Of a stretch of 64,000 nucleotides of DNA, positions 42,418 through 50,556 are shown in pieces. Position 1 is the stretch's first letter, and each line of letters opens with the position of its first letter. The position numbers and the translations under genes are program-made. Source of the stretch: Nocardia sp. NRRL S-836 (GTDB lineage: Bacteria; Actinomycetota; Actinomycetes; Mycobacteriales; Pseudonocardiaceae); contig NZ_LGDY01000116.1 in the NCBI RefSeq assembly GCF_001279525.1, positions 62,001-126,000 of the forward strand, written 5' to 3'. The notes beneath the pieces are model-generated. The model was not told the origin of the DNA, did no database searches, and saw only the letters and a list, made by a program, of their open reading frames with translations.

Positions 42418-43674
42418 ATGGAGAGGACCACCTGCCTCGTCGTCGGAGGCGGACCCGCGGGCATGGTGCTGGGGTTGCTGCTGGCGCGCGGCGGTGTCGA
42501 GGTGACGGTGCTGGAGAAGCACTCGGACTTCCTGCGGGACTTCCGCGGTGACACCGTGCACGCCTCGACGCTGACGCTGCTGGACGAGCTGGGACTGGGG
42601 CCCGCGTTCGAGCAGGTGCCGCACCAGCTGGTCGACAAGATCGAGGCGCTGCTGGACGGCGGCCGCATGGCCACGGTCGCCGACCTCGGCCGGCTGCCCG
42701 GTGCCCACAAGCACATCGCGATGGTGCCGCAGTGGGACTTCCTGGACCTGCTGGCGGACGCGGGCAAGCTGGAGCCCTCGTTCCACCTGCGGATGAACAC
42801 CGAGGTCACCGGCATCACCAGGAACGGCGGCAGGGTCACCGGCGTGACCTACCGCGACCGGGTCGACGGGCACGAGGGCGAGATCGCCGCGGACCTGGTC
42901 GTCGCCGCCGACGGGCGGGCCTCGATCCTGCGCGCCGCGGTGGAGCTGCCGGTCTACCGGTTCGGCGCGCCGATGGACGTGTGGTGGTTCCGGCTGCCGC
43001 GCAAGGCGAGCGACCCGGTCCAGGGCGGCGCGGGCCGGTTCAGCACGGGCAGCGGGCTCGTGCTGATTCCACGCGGTGAGTACTTCCAGTGCGCCTTCCT
43101 GATCCGCAAGGGCACCGACCGGAAGGTGCGCGCGGAGGGCGTGGAGAAGTTCCGCGACCGCGTCGTCACGCTCGTCCCGTGGCTCGCCGACCGGGTGGGG
43201 CAGCTCACCACGCTCGACGACGTGAAGCTGCTCGACGTGAAGCTGGACCGGTTGCGGCGCTGGCACGTCGACGGTCTGCTGTGCATCGGTGACGCCGCGC
43301 ACGCGATGTCACCGGTCGGCGGCGTGGGCATCAACCTCGCCGTCCAGGACGCGGTCGCGGCGGCGAGGCTGCTCGCGAAGCCGTTGCGGCAGGGCACGGT
43401 CACGGGCGCCACGCTGGCGAAGGTGCGCAACCGCAGGCTGTTCCCGACGGTGGTGATCCAGACGGTGCAGCGCGCCATCCACCGGCTGTTCCTCGGCCGC
43501 AAGCTCAACAGCACCGAGACGGTGTCGAGCACCGGCACGCCGTTCCTGCTGAAGGTCGCGCAGCGGTTCCCGTTCCTGCAGGCGGTACCGGCCTACGTGA
43601 TCGCCATCGGGCCACGCCCCGAGCACGCTCCCGGGTTCGCGCGCCGCGCACCGCAGGCCATCACCAGGTCGTAG
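42418..43674 (+). CDS. FAD-dependent monooxygenase (PHBH-type)
   Basis: The 418 residues contain an N-terminal GGGPAGMVLGLLLARGG dinucleotide motif, the second flavin motif VVAADGRASILR, and the C-terminal CIGDAAHAMSPVGGVGINLAVQDA (GD motif contacting FAD ribityl). This is the class-A flavoprotein hydroxylase group that acts on aromatic or polyketide substrates. The genome context gives no pathway: no biosynthetic cluster or transporter adjoins. The ATG at 42418 follows AAGAGGG. It is convergent with the LuxR gene, with a 6-base gap. Confidence 0.88.
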   Translation: MERTTCLVVGGGPAGMVLGLLLARGGVEVTVLEKHSDFLRDFRGDTVHASTLTLLDELGLGPAFEQVPHQLVDKIEALLDGGRMATVADLGRLPGAHKHIAMVPQWDFLDLLADAGKLEPSFHLRMNTEVTGITRNGGRVTGVTYRDRVDGHEGEIAADLVVAADGRASILRAAVELPVYRFGAPMDVWWFRLPRKASDPVQGGAGRFSTGSGLVLIPRGEYFQCAFLIRKGTDRKVRAEGVEKFRDRVVTLVPWLADRVGQLTTLDDVKLLDVKLDRLRRWHVDGLLCIGDAAHAMSPVGGVGINLAVQDAVAAARLLAKPLRQGTVTGATLAKVRNRRLFPTVVIQTVQRAIHRLFLGRKLNSTETVSSTGTPFLLKVAQRFPFLQAVPAYVIAIGPRPEHAPGFARRAPQAITRS

Positions 43675-43680
43675 CGGGCC

Positions 43681-44340
43681 CTAGGTCGTGACGACGGTCT
43701 CGGACGACTCCCCGAGCACCATCGCCACGGCGTGGGCGCGGTCACGGGCGCCCAGCTTGCGCAGGATCGCCTTCACGTGGGTCTTCACGGTGTCGTTGCT
43801 GATGAAGAGCCGCTGGGCGATCCGGGCGTTGTCCATGCCCTTGGCCATCTCGGCCAGCACGTCGAACTCCCGCGCCGACAGCCGGCCGAGCGCGGCGGGC
43901 GGGGGCATCCGCGCCGGTAAGCGGGCCAGTGACCCCACCCGTGCGTCGATCGTGGCGGGAGCACCGCGCACGGCCGCCGTGATCAGCGGCAGCAACTCGG
44001 CCACGGGTGAGGTCTTCAGCAGGTAGGCGACGGCACCGGCGTCGAGCGCGGCGCGGGCCCAGCTCGGACTGTCCGCATTGGACAGGACGACGACGCGGGC
44101 GTTCGGCCGGTACTGCGCCGTGTCCCGCACGGTGCGCAGCGGACCGGCGCCCGGCACGTCGAAGTCCGTGACGACCAGGTCCACCTGCACGCTGCGCAGA
44201 CAGCGCGCGGCATCAGCCACGGTGTGGGCGATACCCACGACGCGGAAGCAATGCGTGCGGTGCAGCGAGATCCGCAGCCCCTCGGTGATGAGCTGCGAAC
44301 CGTCGACCAGCAGCACACGGGTGGACGCCGGGTCCGTCAT
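43681..44340 (-). CDS. Orphan NarL/LuxR-type response regulator
   Basis: The 219 residues have a receiver domain and a C-terminal LuxR helix-turn-helix (LSAREFDVLAEMAKGMDNARIAQRLFISNDTVKTHV at about 155-190). Phosphoacceptor Asp59 (VVTDFDVPG) and a later Lys in YLLKTSP are present. The usual adjacent acidic pair near the N-terminus is reduced to VLLVDGSQ, with Asp13 and Gly14, so Mg binding may be weak. No histidine kinase is adjacent. It could control the convergent FAD monooxygenase, but that is a guess. Confidence 0.86.
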   Translation of the reverse strand: MTDPASTRVLLVDGSQLITEGLRISLHRTHCFRVVGIAHTVADAARCLRSVQVDLVVTDFDVPGAGPLRTVRDTAQYRPNARVVVLSNADSPSWARAALDAGAVAYLLKTSPVAELLPLITAAVRGAPATIDARVGSLARLPARMPPPAALGRLSAREFDVLAEMAKGMDNARIAQRLFISNDTVKTHVKAILRKLGARDRAHAVAMVLGESSETVVTT

Positions 44341-44407
44341 GACACCGGGAAGTTACTAGCGAGTACCCCGGTGCGTAACCTACCGGCCGCCGGATTGCTC
44401 CGTACGG

Positions 44408-45166
44408 CTACCTATTTGCCACCGGATTGGTGAGCGTGCCAAGGCCGTCCACAGTCACGGAGACCGTCTGTCCGGCCGTCAGCGGGCCGACACCGGCGGG
44501 CGTGCCGGTGAGGATCACGTCGCCGGGCAGCAGCGTCATGACCGCGGAGACGTACTCGATGAGCGACGGGATGTCGTGCACCATCAAGGAAGTACGTCCG
44601 TCTTGCTTGACCTCGCCGTCGACCTCGGTGACGACGCGGACGTCCGAGGGGTCGAACTCGGTCTCGATGAAGGGACCCATCGGGCAAAACGTGTCAAAAC
44701 CCTTGGCGCGCGTGAACTGCACGTCCTTCTTCTGCAGGTCGCGTGCCGTGACGTCGTTGGCGATGGTGTAGCCCATCACGACGCTCGCCGCCTTGGCCTT
44801 CGGCACGTCCCGGCACGGCTGGCCGATGATGACCGCGAGCTCGCCCTCGAAGTCGACGCGCTCGGAGACGGCCGGGATCTTGATCTCCACGTTCGGCCCG
44901 ACCACCGAGGTGTTGGGCTTGAAGAAGATCAACGGCTCCGCGGGCACCTCGTTGCCGAGCTCGGCCGCGTGGTCGGCGTAGTTCCGCCCCACCCCGATGA
45001 TCTTGGTGGGGAGGATCGGCGCGAGCAGTCTGACGTCGGCCAACGGCCACTTGCGGCCGGTGAACGTGGGCGTGCCGAAGGGGTGTTCGGCGATTTCCGC
45101 GGCTTCGTCGCCGTGAACGGCGACGAAGGCCACGCCTGCGGGATGAGCGATCCTGGCAATGCGCAC
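44408..45166 (-). CDS. Fumarylacetoacetate hydrolase-family protein
   Basis: The 252 residues match the FAH C-terminal domain: [39 protein letters not shown] (metal-binding Glu), [14 protein letters not shown], and [16 protein letters not shown] at the C-terminus. Members hydrolyse or decarboxylate 1,3-diketo acids (for example 2-hydroxyhepta-2,4-diene-1,7-dioate isomerase or fumarylpyruvate hydrolase), and the exact substrate is open. The same family occurs near gltX-leuB in mycobacteria. The GTG at 45166 starts [11 protein letters not shown]. Confidence 0.9.
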   Translation of the reverse strand: MRIARIAHPAGVAFVAVHGDEAAEIAEHPFGTPTFTGRKWPLADVRLLAPILPTKIIGVGRNYADHAAELGNEVPAEPLIFFKPNTSVVGPNVEIKIPAVSERVDFEGELAVIIGQPCRDVPKAKAASVVMGYTIANDVTARDLQKKDVQFTRAKGFDTFCPMGPFIETEFDPSDVRVVTEVDGEVKQDGRTSLMVHDIPSLIEYVSAVMTLLPGDVILTGTPAGVGPLTAGQTVSVTVDGLGTLTNPVANR

Positions 45167-45193
45167 ACCGCTAGTTTACGAGCAACCGCCCGT

Positions 45194-46828
45194 TCAGGGG
45201 TTCGGCCCAGCAGGAGGCACCGGCCGCGCGTCGGCGGCGTAGCCCGCGCTCCTCAGCGACTTGTGCACCAGCGCGTCGCACAACGCCAGCCACGAGGCCT
45301 CCACGATGTTGCCGTGCACCCCCACCGTCGTCCACTCGCGCTCGCCGTCCGTGGACTCCACCAGCACGCGCGTCACGGCGTCCGTGCCGGGGTGTTCGGT
45401 GAGGATGCGCACCTTGTAGTCGGCCAGCTCCACAGCGTCCAACCAGGACAGGTGCGGCAGCAACGCCTTGCGCAGGGCCGCGTCCAGCGCGTGCACGGGT
45501 CCGTTGCCCTCGGCGGTCGCGATGACCCGCTGCCCGGCCACGTGCACCTTGACCGTGGCCTCCGAGCCGACCTCGCCGTCCGAGCGGTGGTCGAGCACGA
45601 CCCGGTAGGACTCCAGCGTGAACGGCGGCGGACCGTCCAGTTCGGACAGCTCGGTGCGCAGCAGCAGCTCCAGCGACGCGTCGGCCGCCTCGAACGACCA
45701 GCCCCTGGCCTCCAGCTCCTTCACGCGCCTGAGCGCGTTGCCGACCTCGGTCCCCCGGCCGGCCAGGTCGAGTCCGAACTCACGTCCCTTGAGCTCAAGA
45801 CTCGCCCGACCGGCCATCTCGGTGACCAGCACCCGCATGTCGTTGCCGACGGTGTCCGGATCGATGTGGTTGTACAGCTCCGGATCCACCTTGATCGCGC
45901 TCGCGTGCAGGCCCGCCTTGTGGGCGAACGCTGACGACCCGACGTAGGCCTGGTGGGTGTCGGGTGCGATGTTCGCGATCTCGGCCAACGCATGGGAGAC
46001 GCGGGTGAGCTCGGCCAGTGCCCCGGTCGGGAGCACCTCCAGGCCGAGCTTGGTCACGAGGTTTCCCACGACGGCGAACAGGTCGGCGTTGCCTGCTCGC
46101 TCGCCATAACCATTGGCGGTGCACTGGACGTGCGTCGCGCCCGCCTGCACGGCCGCGAGGGTGTTCGCCACCGCGCAGGACGTGTCGTCCTGGCAGTGGA
46201 TGCCCACCCGGAAACCGGTCTTCCCGATGACCTCGGCGACCGTCTCGGCGAGGCCCAGCGGGAGCTGGCCGCCGTTCGTGTCGCACAGCACGACCACGTC
46301 GGCGCCACCCTCCACAGCGGACTCCAGCACGCGCAGCGCGGTGTCCGGTGAGAAGGCGTAGCCGTCGAAGAAGTGCTCGGCGTCGAGGAAGACGCGCCGG
46401 CCGTGGTCTTTGAGGAACCGGACGGTGTCGCGCACCATCCGCAGGTTCTCCTCGGCGTCGGTGCGCAGCGCGCGTTCGATGTGGCGCAGGTCCGACTTGG
46501 CGACCAGCGTCACCACCGGGGCCTGGGCGTCGAGCAACGCCTTGACCTGCGGGTCTTCTTCCACGCGCACACCGGCCCTGCGGGTCGCGCCGAACGCGAC
46601 CAGCGTGGCGTGCTTGAGCTCCAGGTCACCTGCTGCCGCGCGGGCGAAGAACTCGGTGTCCTTGGGCAGTGCGCCGGGCCAGCCGCCCTCGATGAACCCG
46701 ACGCCGAGCCCGTCCAGCAGCCGCGCCACCGCGAGCTTGTCCGTGACGGAGTACGAGATGCCCTCACGTTGTGCGCCGTCGCGCAACGTCGTGTCGTAGA
46801 CGTGGAACTCGTCGGCAGGGCCGGCCAT
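45194..46828 (-). CDS. cimA: (R)-citramalate synthase
   Basis: CimA condenses acetyl-CoA with pyruvate to citramalate, the first step of the threonine-independent isoleucine route; LeuCD and LeuB can carry the product on. The 544 residues have VYDTTLRDGAQREGISYS (HMGL-like motif), GGWPGALPKDTEFF, DTNGGQLP, the metal-binding HCQDDTSCAVANTLAA, and a C-terminal LeuA-type allosteric domain. The sequence fits the citramalate-synthase branch rather than LeuA. ATG 46828 is chosen because GAGGAG precedes it by nine bases; ATG 46837 overlaps that site. It is preceded by an Ile-codon attenuator. Confidence 0.93.
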   Translation of the reverse strand: MAGPADEFHVYDTTLRDGAQREGISYSVTDKLAVARLLDGLGVGFIEGGWPGALPKDTEFFARAAAGDLELKHATLVAFGATRRAGVRVEEDPQVKALLDAQAPVVTLVAKSDLRHIERALRTDAEENLRMVRDTVRFLKDHGRRVFLDAEHFFDGYAFSPDTALRVLESAVEGGADVVVLCDTNGGQLPLGLAETVAEVIGKTGFRVGIHCQDDTSCAVANTLAAVQAGATHVQCTANGYGERAGNADLFAVVGNLVTKLGLEVLPTGALAELTRVSHALAEIANIAPDTHQAYVGSSAFAHKAGLHASAIKVDPELYNHIDPDTVGNDMRVLVTEMAGRASLELKGREFGLDLAGRGTEVGNALRRVKELEARGWSFEAADASLELLLRTELSELDGPPPFTLESYRVVLDHRSDGEVGSEATVKVHVAGQRVIATAEGNGPVHALDAALRKALLPHLSWLDAVELADYKVRILTEHPGTDAVTRVLVESTDGEREWTTVGVHGNIVEASWLALCDALVHKSLRSAGYAADARPVPPAGPNP

Positions 46829-46850
46829 CGGGGTCATCTCCTCATCCGGA

Positions 46851-46884
46851 CAAACAAAAAGACCCCCCGCGGATGCGAGAGGTC
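46851..46884 (-). terminator. Intrinsic terminator of the cimA attenuator
   Basis: On the transcribed strand, GACCTCTCGC (46884-46875) and GCGGGGGGTC (46870-46861) form a 10-bp stem (two G-U pairs) with the loop ATCC. A run of U residues interrupted once (TTTTTGTTTG) follows, a textbook Rho-independent terminator. It ends 22 bases before the cimA ATG. Such U-tract terminators are unusual in this window. Confidence 0.9.
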
Positions 46885-46885
46885 T

Positions 46886-46922
46886 GCGCGTCGGGTGCCA
46901 GGGGCGGCACTACCCGACGCGC
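46886..46922 (-). promoter_or_regulatory. Leader hairpin of the cimA attenuator
   Basis: Outer arms 46914-46922 and 46886-46894 (9 bp) and inner arms 46906-46910 and 46895-46899 (5 bp) pair perfectly, with a 3-base bulge. The leader stop codon TAG lies in the bulge region. It starts a few bases after the Ile codons, where a stalled ribosome would cover its 5' arm. Confidence 0.8.
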
Positions 46923-46954
46923 TCGTCGATAATGATGGCGAGGTGCTGAGCCAT
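46910..46954 (-). CDS. cimA leader peptide MAQHLAIIIDERVG
   Basis: This is a 14-codon ORF starting with ATG at 46954, reading ATG GCT CAG CAC CTC GCC, then ATC ATT ATC. The three consecutive Ile codons are followed by a stop in the leader hairpin. The peptide itself should have no function; translation speed at the Ile codons reports isoleucyl-tRNA charging. Its position before an intrinsic terminator and citramalate synthase gives this away. The ribosome binding site is weak. Confidence 0.8.
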   Translation of the reverse strand: MAQHLAIIIDERVG

Positions 46955-47028
46955 GACGCGGATGCTGCCACAGCTCAGCACGGCGTACCAAGCGCCGGGA
47001 GGAAATCTCCCACTATCTGGTCACGCGT

Positions 47029-48012
47029 TCACGCCTGTGACAGGTACCGCGCGAAGGCCTCGACCGAGGCCGGGTTGCGCGGGCCCTCGACCAGTGCCGC
47101 GTACGGCAACGAGAAGAACCGCTTGTTCCTGACCGCCGGCGAGTTCCGCAGCGGCGCGAAGCCCTCCAGGAACCGCTGCTTGTCCTGCGGGGTGTTCGCC
47201 TCGCCGTCGGCGTAGTCCACGATCAGCACGACGTCGGGGTCGCGCTGCACGACGGCCTCCCAGTTGACCGTGGTCCAGCTGTCGTCGAGGTCGCCGAAGA
47301 CGTTGTCGCCACCGGCCTTCGCGATGACGTCCTGCGGCGCGGCGTTGCGGCCGGAGGTGAACGGCTGGTCCTGGCCGCTGTCGTAGAGGAACACCTTCGG
47401 GCGCGGCTTGCCCGCCATGAGCTTGCCCGCGTCCTCGATCTGCTTCTGGTAGCCGCGGATCAGCTCCTCGGCCTTGGCTTCGACGCGGAAGATCTTCCCG
47501 AGGTTGCGCAGGTCGGTGTAGAGCGCGTCGAGCGCGGGCATGATGCCGCGCTGCTTGCCGGCACCGTTGCGGCACGACTCGGTGAGCACGTAGCTGCCGA
47601 TCCCGAGCTGCTTCAACGACTCCGGCGTGAAGCCGGTGCTCTCGCTGAAGCCGTAGCTCCAGCCTGCGAACACGAGGTCGGCGTTGACGCCCTGCACGAC
47701 CTCCTTGGAGATCTTGTCGGCGACCTTGCGGGTCCGGTCGAAGTCCGCCTTCCACGGCGAGGTCCGCAGGTCCGCGGTGTTGGCGCCGTCCACGACGTAC
47801 CCGGCCATCCGGCCGGAGAGCCCCAGCGCGAACATCAGCTCGGTGATGCCGGTGTCGTTGGTGACCACTGTGGACGGCACCCGGTCGAACGTGACCTGCT
47901 GACCGCAGTTCGTGACGGTGACCGGGCCGTCGCCCGACGTGGTGTCCTGCGCGACCGTGGCGCCGCAGCCGGAGACGAGCAGCAGCGCGGCGGTGACGAG
48001 TGCGGTTCTCAA
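47029..48012 (-). CDS. btuF: ABC importer substrate-binding lipoprotein, likely vitamin B12 (BtuF-like)
   Basis: The 327 residues start with a lipobox signal (ALLLVSGC) and have the type-III periplasmic-binding fold of B12 and siderophore binders (VTVTNCGQQVTFDRVPSTVVTN, GITELMFALGLSGRMAGYV, VNADLVFAG). B12 is inferred from the riboswitch upstream. The TTG at 48012 overlaps the ATPase stop by four bases. Genes run permease, ATPase, binding protein. A weak gggag/ctccc hairpin (46997-47011) lies after the stop. Confidence 0.88.
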   Translation of the reverse strand: MRTALVTAALLLVSGCGATVAQDTTSGDGPVTVTNCGQQVTFDRVPSTVVTNDTGITELMFALGLSGRMAGYVVDGANTADLRTSPWKADFDRTRKVADKISKEVVQGVNADLVFAGWSYGFSESTGFTPESLKQLGIGSYVLTESCRNGAGKQRGIMPALDALYTDLRNLGKIFRVEAKAEELIRGYQKQIEDAGKLMAGKPRPKVFLYDSGQDQPFTSGRNAAPQDVIAKAGGDNVFGDLDDSWTTVNWEAVVQRDPDVVLIVDYADGEANTPQDKQRFLEGFAPLRNSPAVRNKRFFSLPYAALVEGPRNPASVEAFARYLSQA

Positions 48013-48749
48013 CGGGTTTCCTCCTGGTCGAACAGGAGCTGTGGGACTCCCGTCGTGGGGTGGGCGACCACGTGTGCGGTGACGTGGAAGACCTTGGCGA
48101 TCAGCTCGGGCACGAGCACCTCCGCGGGCGTGCCGGACGCCACCAGCCGTCCCTGGTCGAGCACGAGGAGGCGGTCGCAGTAGGACGCGGCGAGGTTGAG
48201 GTCGTGCAGGACGGTCAGCACGGTGACGCCGAGACCGCGGGCGAGCGAGAGGACGTCCAGCTGGTGGCGGATGTCCAGGTGGTTGGTCGGCTCGTCCAGC
48301 ACGAGCACGCGTGGCTGCTGCGCCACGGCACGGGCGATCAGGACGCGCTGGCGTTCACCGCCGGACAGGCTGAGGAAGCTGCGGTCCGCGAGGTGCGTCA
48401 CGTCCACAGTGGCCAGTGCCTCGGCCACCACGGCGCGGTCGCGGGCCGGGTCGCGCTCGTGCGGCAGGCGGCCCATCTCCACGATCTCGGCGACGGTGAA
48501 GTCGAACTCGACCTGCGACTCCTGGGTCAGCGCGGCGAGGTCGCGGGCGAGGTGCTGTCGCTTGTGGACGCTCGCGCCGTCCAGCAGCACCGTGCCGGCG
48601 TCGGGTTTCAGGGCCCGGTAGACGCAGCGCAGCGTGGTGGACTTGCCGCTGCCGTTAGGGCCGACGATGCCGACGACCTCGTTCTCGGCGTGCAGCGAGA
48701 TGTCGTCGATGATGCCGCGGACGGTCAGGCCGTCGGCCTCGACGCGCAT
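48009..48749 (-). CDS. btuD: ABC importer ATPase, likely vitamin B12 (BtuD-like)
   Basis: This 246-residue ATPase has Walker A GPNGSGKS, the signature LSGGERQRV, Walker B VLVLDEPTNHLD and a switch His in VLHDLNLAASYCD. It belongs to the FecE/BtuD group for siderophores, haem and cobalamin. The ATG at 48749 shares a base with the permease stop (TGATG), so the genes are coupled. Confidence 0.93.
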   Translation of the reverse strand: MRVEADGLTVRGIIDDISLHAENEVVGIVGPNGSGKSTTLRCVYRALKPDAGTVLLDGASVHKRQHLARDLAALTQESQVEFDFTVAEIVEMGRLPHERDPARDRAVVAEALATVDVTHLADRSFLSLSGGERQRVLIARAVAQQPRVLVLDEPTNHLDIRHQLDVLSLARGLGVTVLTVLHDLNLAASYCDRLLVLDQGRLVASGTPAEVLVPELIAKVFHVTAHVVAHPTTGVPQLLFDQEETR

Positions 48750-49771
48750 CAGCGGCCTCCGAAGACGTAGGACTTGCGGCGCATCAGGAAGATGAAGCAC
48801 GGCACGCCGATCGCGGCCGTGATGACGCCCAGCGGCAGCTCCTCGGGCGCGGCGAGCATGCGTGCGGCCACGTCCACCCACACCAGGAAGCTCGCACCGG
48901 CCAGCGGCGCCAAGGGCAGCACCTTGCGGTGATCTGCACCCACGGCCATGCGGGTGAAGTGCGGCAGCATCAGCCCGACGAACCCGACCGCGCCGCTGAC
49001 GGCCACCAGCACGCCCGTGATCGCGGCGGTGACGACGAACAGGTGTGTGCGGAACCGGTTGACCTCCACGCCGAGCGTCGTCGCGGTCTCGTCCCCCATC
49101 GCCAGCGCGTTCAACGGCCGCGCCTTGGCCATCAGGTACACGATCCCGGCGGCGGTCACGACCGTGGCGACCGGCAGCGACCGCCAGTCCGCCCCGCCGA
49201 GGCTGCCCAGCAACCAGAACATCGCCGCGCGTGCCGCCTCGCCGTGCGGTGCCTGGAACACGAGCAGCATCGCGACGGCGGAGAACCCGTACGCGAGCGC
49301 GGTCCCGGTGAGCACCAGCCGCAACGGCGTGAGCCCGCCGCTCGACCGCGCGGTGAGGTAGACCAGCGCCGTGGCACCGAGCCCGGTGAGGAACGCGCCC
49401 GTCGACAGCGCGTAGACGCCCAGCCCGGACAGCACCCCCATCGTCGCGACCGCCGTCGCCCCCACGCTCGCGCCGGAGGAGATGCCGAGCACGTACGGGT
49501 CGGCGAGCGCGTTGCGGACCATCGCCTGGATGGCGACGCCGACCGCGCTCAGACCCGCGCCCACGACCGCAGCGAGCAGCACGCGGGGCAACCGGATGTC
49601 CCAGACGATGTGGTACTGCCCGGCGCGGCCGACGGGCACGGTGCCGCCGGTGAGCGCCTGCCACAGCAGGTCGGCGGTGACGCCGAACGGGACGGAGACG
49701 GGCCCCAGGGCCACGCCCGCGACGATGCTGACGACGAGCACGCCGACGAGCGCGCAGATCTTCCCGGTCAC
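48749..49771 (-). CDS. btuC: ABC importer permease, FecCD type, likely vitamin B12 (BtuC-like)
   Basis: The 340 residues are strongly hydrophobic, with about ten membrane helices of the FecCD family (RLPRVLLAAVVGAGLSAVGV, GISSGASVGATA, GFVGLMLPHFTRMAVGADHR at the ATPase coupling loop). The GTG at 49771 lies downstream of a cobalamin riboswitch, which suggests B12 or a cobinamide as substrate rather than iron. Confidence 0.93.
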   Translation of the reverse strand: MTGKICALVGVLVVSIVAGVALGPVSVPFGVTADLLWQALTGGTVPVGRAGQYHIVWDIRLPRVLLAAVVGAGLSAVGVAIQAMVRNALADPYVLGISSGASVGATAVATMGVLSGLGVYALSTGAFLTGLGATALVYLTARSSGGLTPLRLVLTGTALAYGFSAVAMLLVFQAPHGEAARAAMFWLLGSLGGADWRSLPVATVVTAAGIVYLMAKARPLNALAMGDETATTLGVEVNRFRTHLFVVTAAITGVLVAVSGAVGFVGLMLPHFTRMAVGADHRKVLPLAPLAGASFLVWVDVAARMLAAPEELPLGVITAAIGVPCFIFLMRRKSYVFGGR

Positions 49772-49784
49772 ATGTGCCCTTCCC

Positions 49785-49925
49785 GCAGTCCACGGCAGGA
49801 GTTGGTGTCCTCTGTCTGCCGTGTGCGGGCATTCGGGCTCGTCCCCTGGCCGGGGACCTACCGTTGCGGGTCAGCGCCGGACTTCGACCGGTCTTCCCCC
49901 ACGCACGACGTCACGCAGCCTAACC
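49785..49925 (-). ncRNA. Cobalamin riboswitch upstream of btuCDF
   Basis: The minus-strand RNA contains the conserved core GCGCTGACCCGCAACGGTA (49877-49859) and the B12-box-like CGAGCCCGAATGCCCGC (49841-49825), preceded by the helix GGGAAGACCGG and the matching CCGG. These match the AdoCbl aptamer. A downstream hairpin (49791-49798 with 49816-49823) may be the expression platform that sequesters the btuC ribosome binding site GGGAAGG. Boundaries are estimated to within about ten bases. Confidence 0.92.
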
Positions 49926-50067
49926 CGCGCGCCGGACGGGCCGGCCGGAGGCCGTCACCTGCGCGAACAGAAAATCTTCAAAAAAGTTCGGCGGCCGTGT
50001 CGATCCGGTGCCCCGCCCGTTCGACCTCGGGATGTCAGCAAGCGGAACACGAGCAGGGAGCCACACC

Positions 50068-50487
50068 GTGAAGTTCATGATGATCTGGCGCGCCACCGAC
50101 GAGGCCTTCGCGAGCATGGGCGAGTTCGACTTCGACAAGATGCTGGAGACGGTCGGCCGGTACAACGAGGAGATGATCCGCGCCGGTGTGCTGCTGGCCG
50201 CCGAGGGGCTCGCCGACCCGGCGGAGGGCGTGGTCGTCGACTTCTCGTCCGAACCGCCGGTCGTCACGGACGGGCCGTACGGCGAGACCAAGGAGCTGTT
50301 CAACGGCTTCTACATCATCAACGTCGCCTCGAAGGAGGAGGCGGTCGAGTGGGCCAGGCGCGCCCCGATGACCGGGCCCGGCTTCAAGACCGAGATCCGC
50401 CGCGTGCCCACCATCGACGAGTTCCCGCAGGACAACGAGTGGGTCCAGCGGGAGCGCGCCTGGCGCGAGTCGACCGGCCAGCTGTGA
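50068..50487 (+). CDS. YCII-related (DGPF-domain) protein
   Basis: The 139 residues are a DGPF/YCII domain: KFMMIWRATDEAFASMG, VVTDGPYGETKELFNGFYIINVASKEEAVEWARR, and a C-terminal basic strand. YCII proteins form ferredoxin-like barrels that may act as small enzymes; the function of most is unknown. In actinobacteria such genes often pair with ECF sigma factors, but none is adjacent. The GTG at 50068 follows GGGAG. The long open frame upstream to 50008 is not part of it. Confidence 0.88.
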   Translation: MKFMMIWRATDEAFASMGEFDFDKMLETVGRYNEEMIRAGVLLAAEGLADPAEGVVVDFSSEPPVVTDGPYGETKELFNGFYIINVASKEEAVEWARRAPMTGPGFKTEIRRVPTIDEFPQDNEWVQRERAWRESTGQL

Positions 50488-50490
50488 AAC

Positions 50491-50543
50491 GCCACGCGGG
50501 GCGCCTTCGCACGATCCGACCGTGCGAAAGCGCCCCGCGTGGC
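50491..50543. terminator. Long bidirectional hairpin between the YCII gene and leuB
   Basis: A perfect 14-base outer stem (50491-50504 with 50530-50543) and a 7-base inner stem (ttcgcac/gtgcgaa) make one long hairpin. It lies just after both convergent stops. A closely related copy occurs at 51830-51888. Confidence 0.85.
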
Positions 50544-50556
50544 AACCGGAAAAGCG

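Noticed and set aside
47029..49771. Iron-siderophore importer (Fec/Fep)
   Set aside because: The protein family alone would allow it, but the cobalamin riboswitch directly upstream makes vitamin B12 the better substrate.
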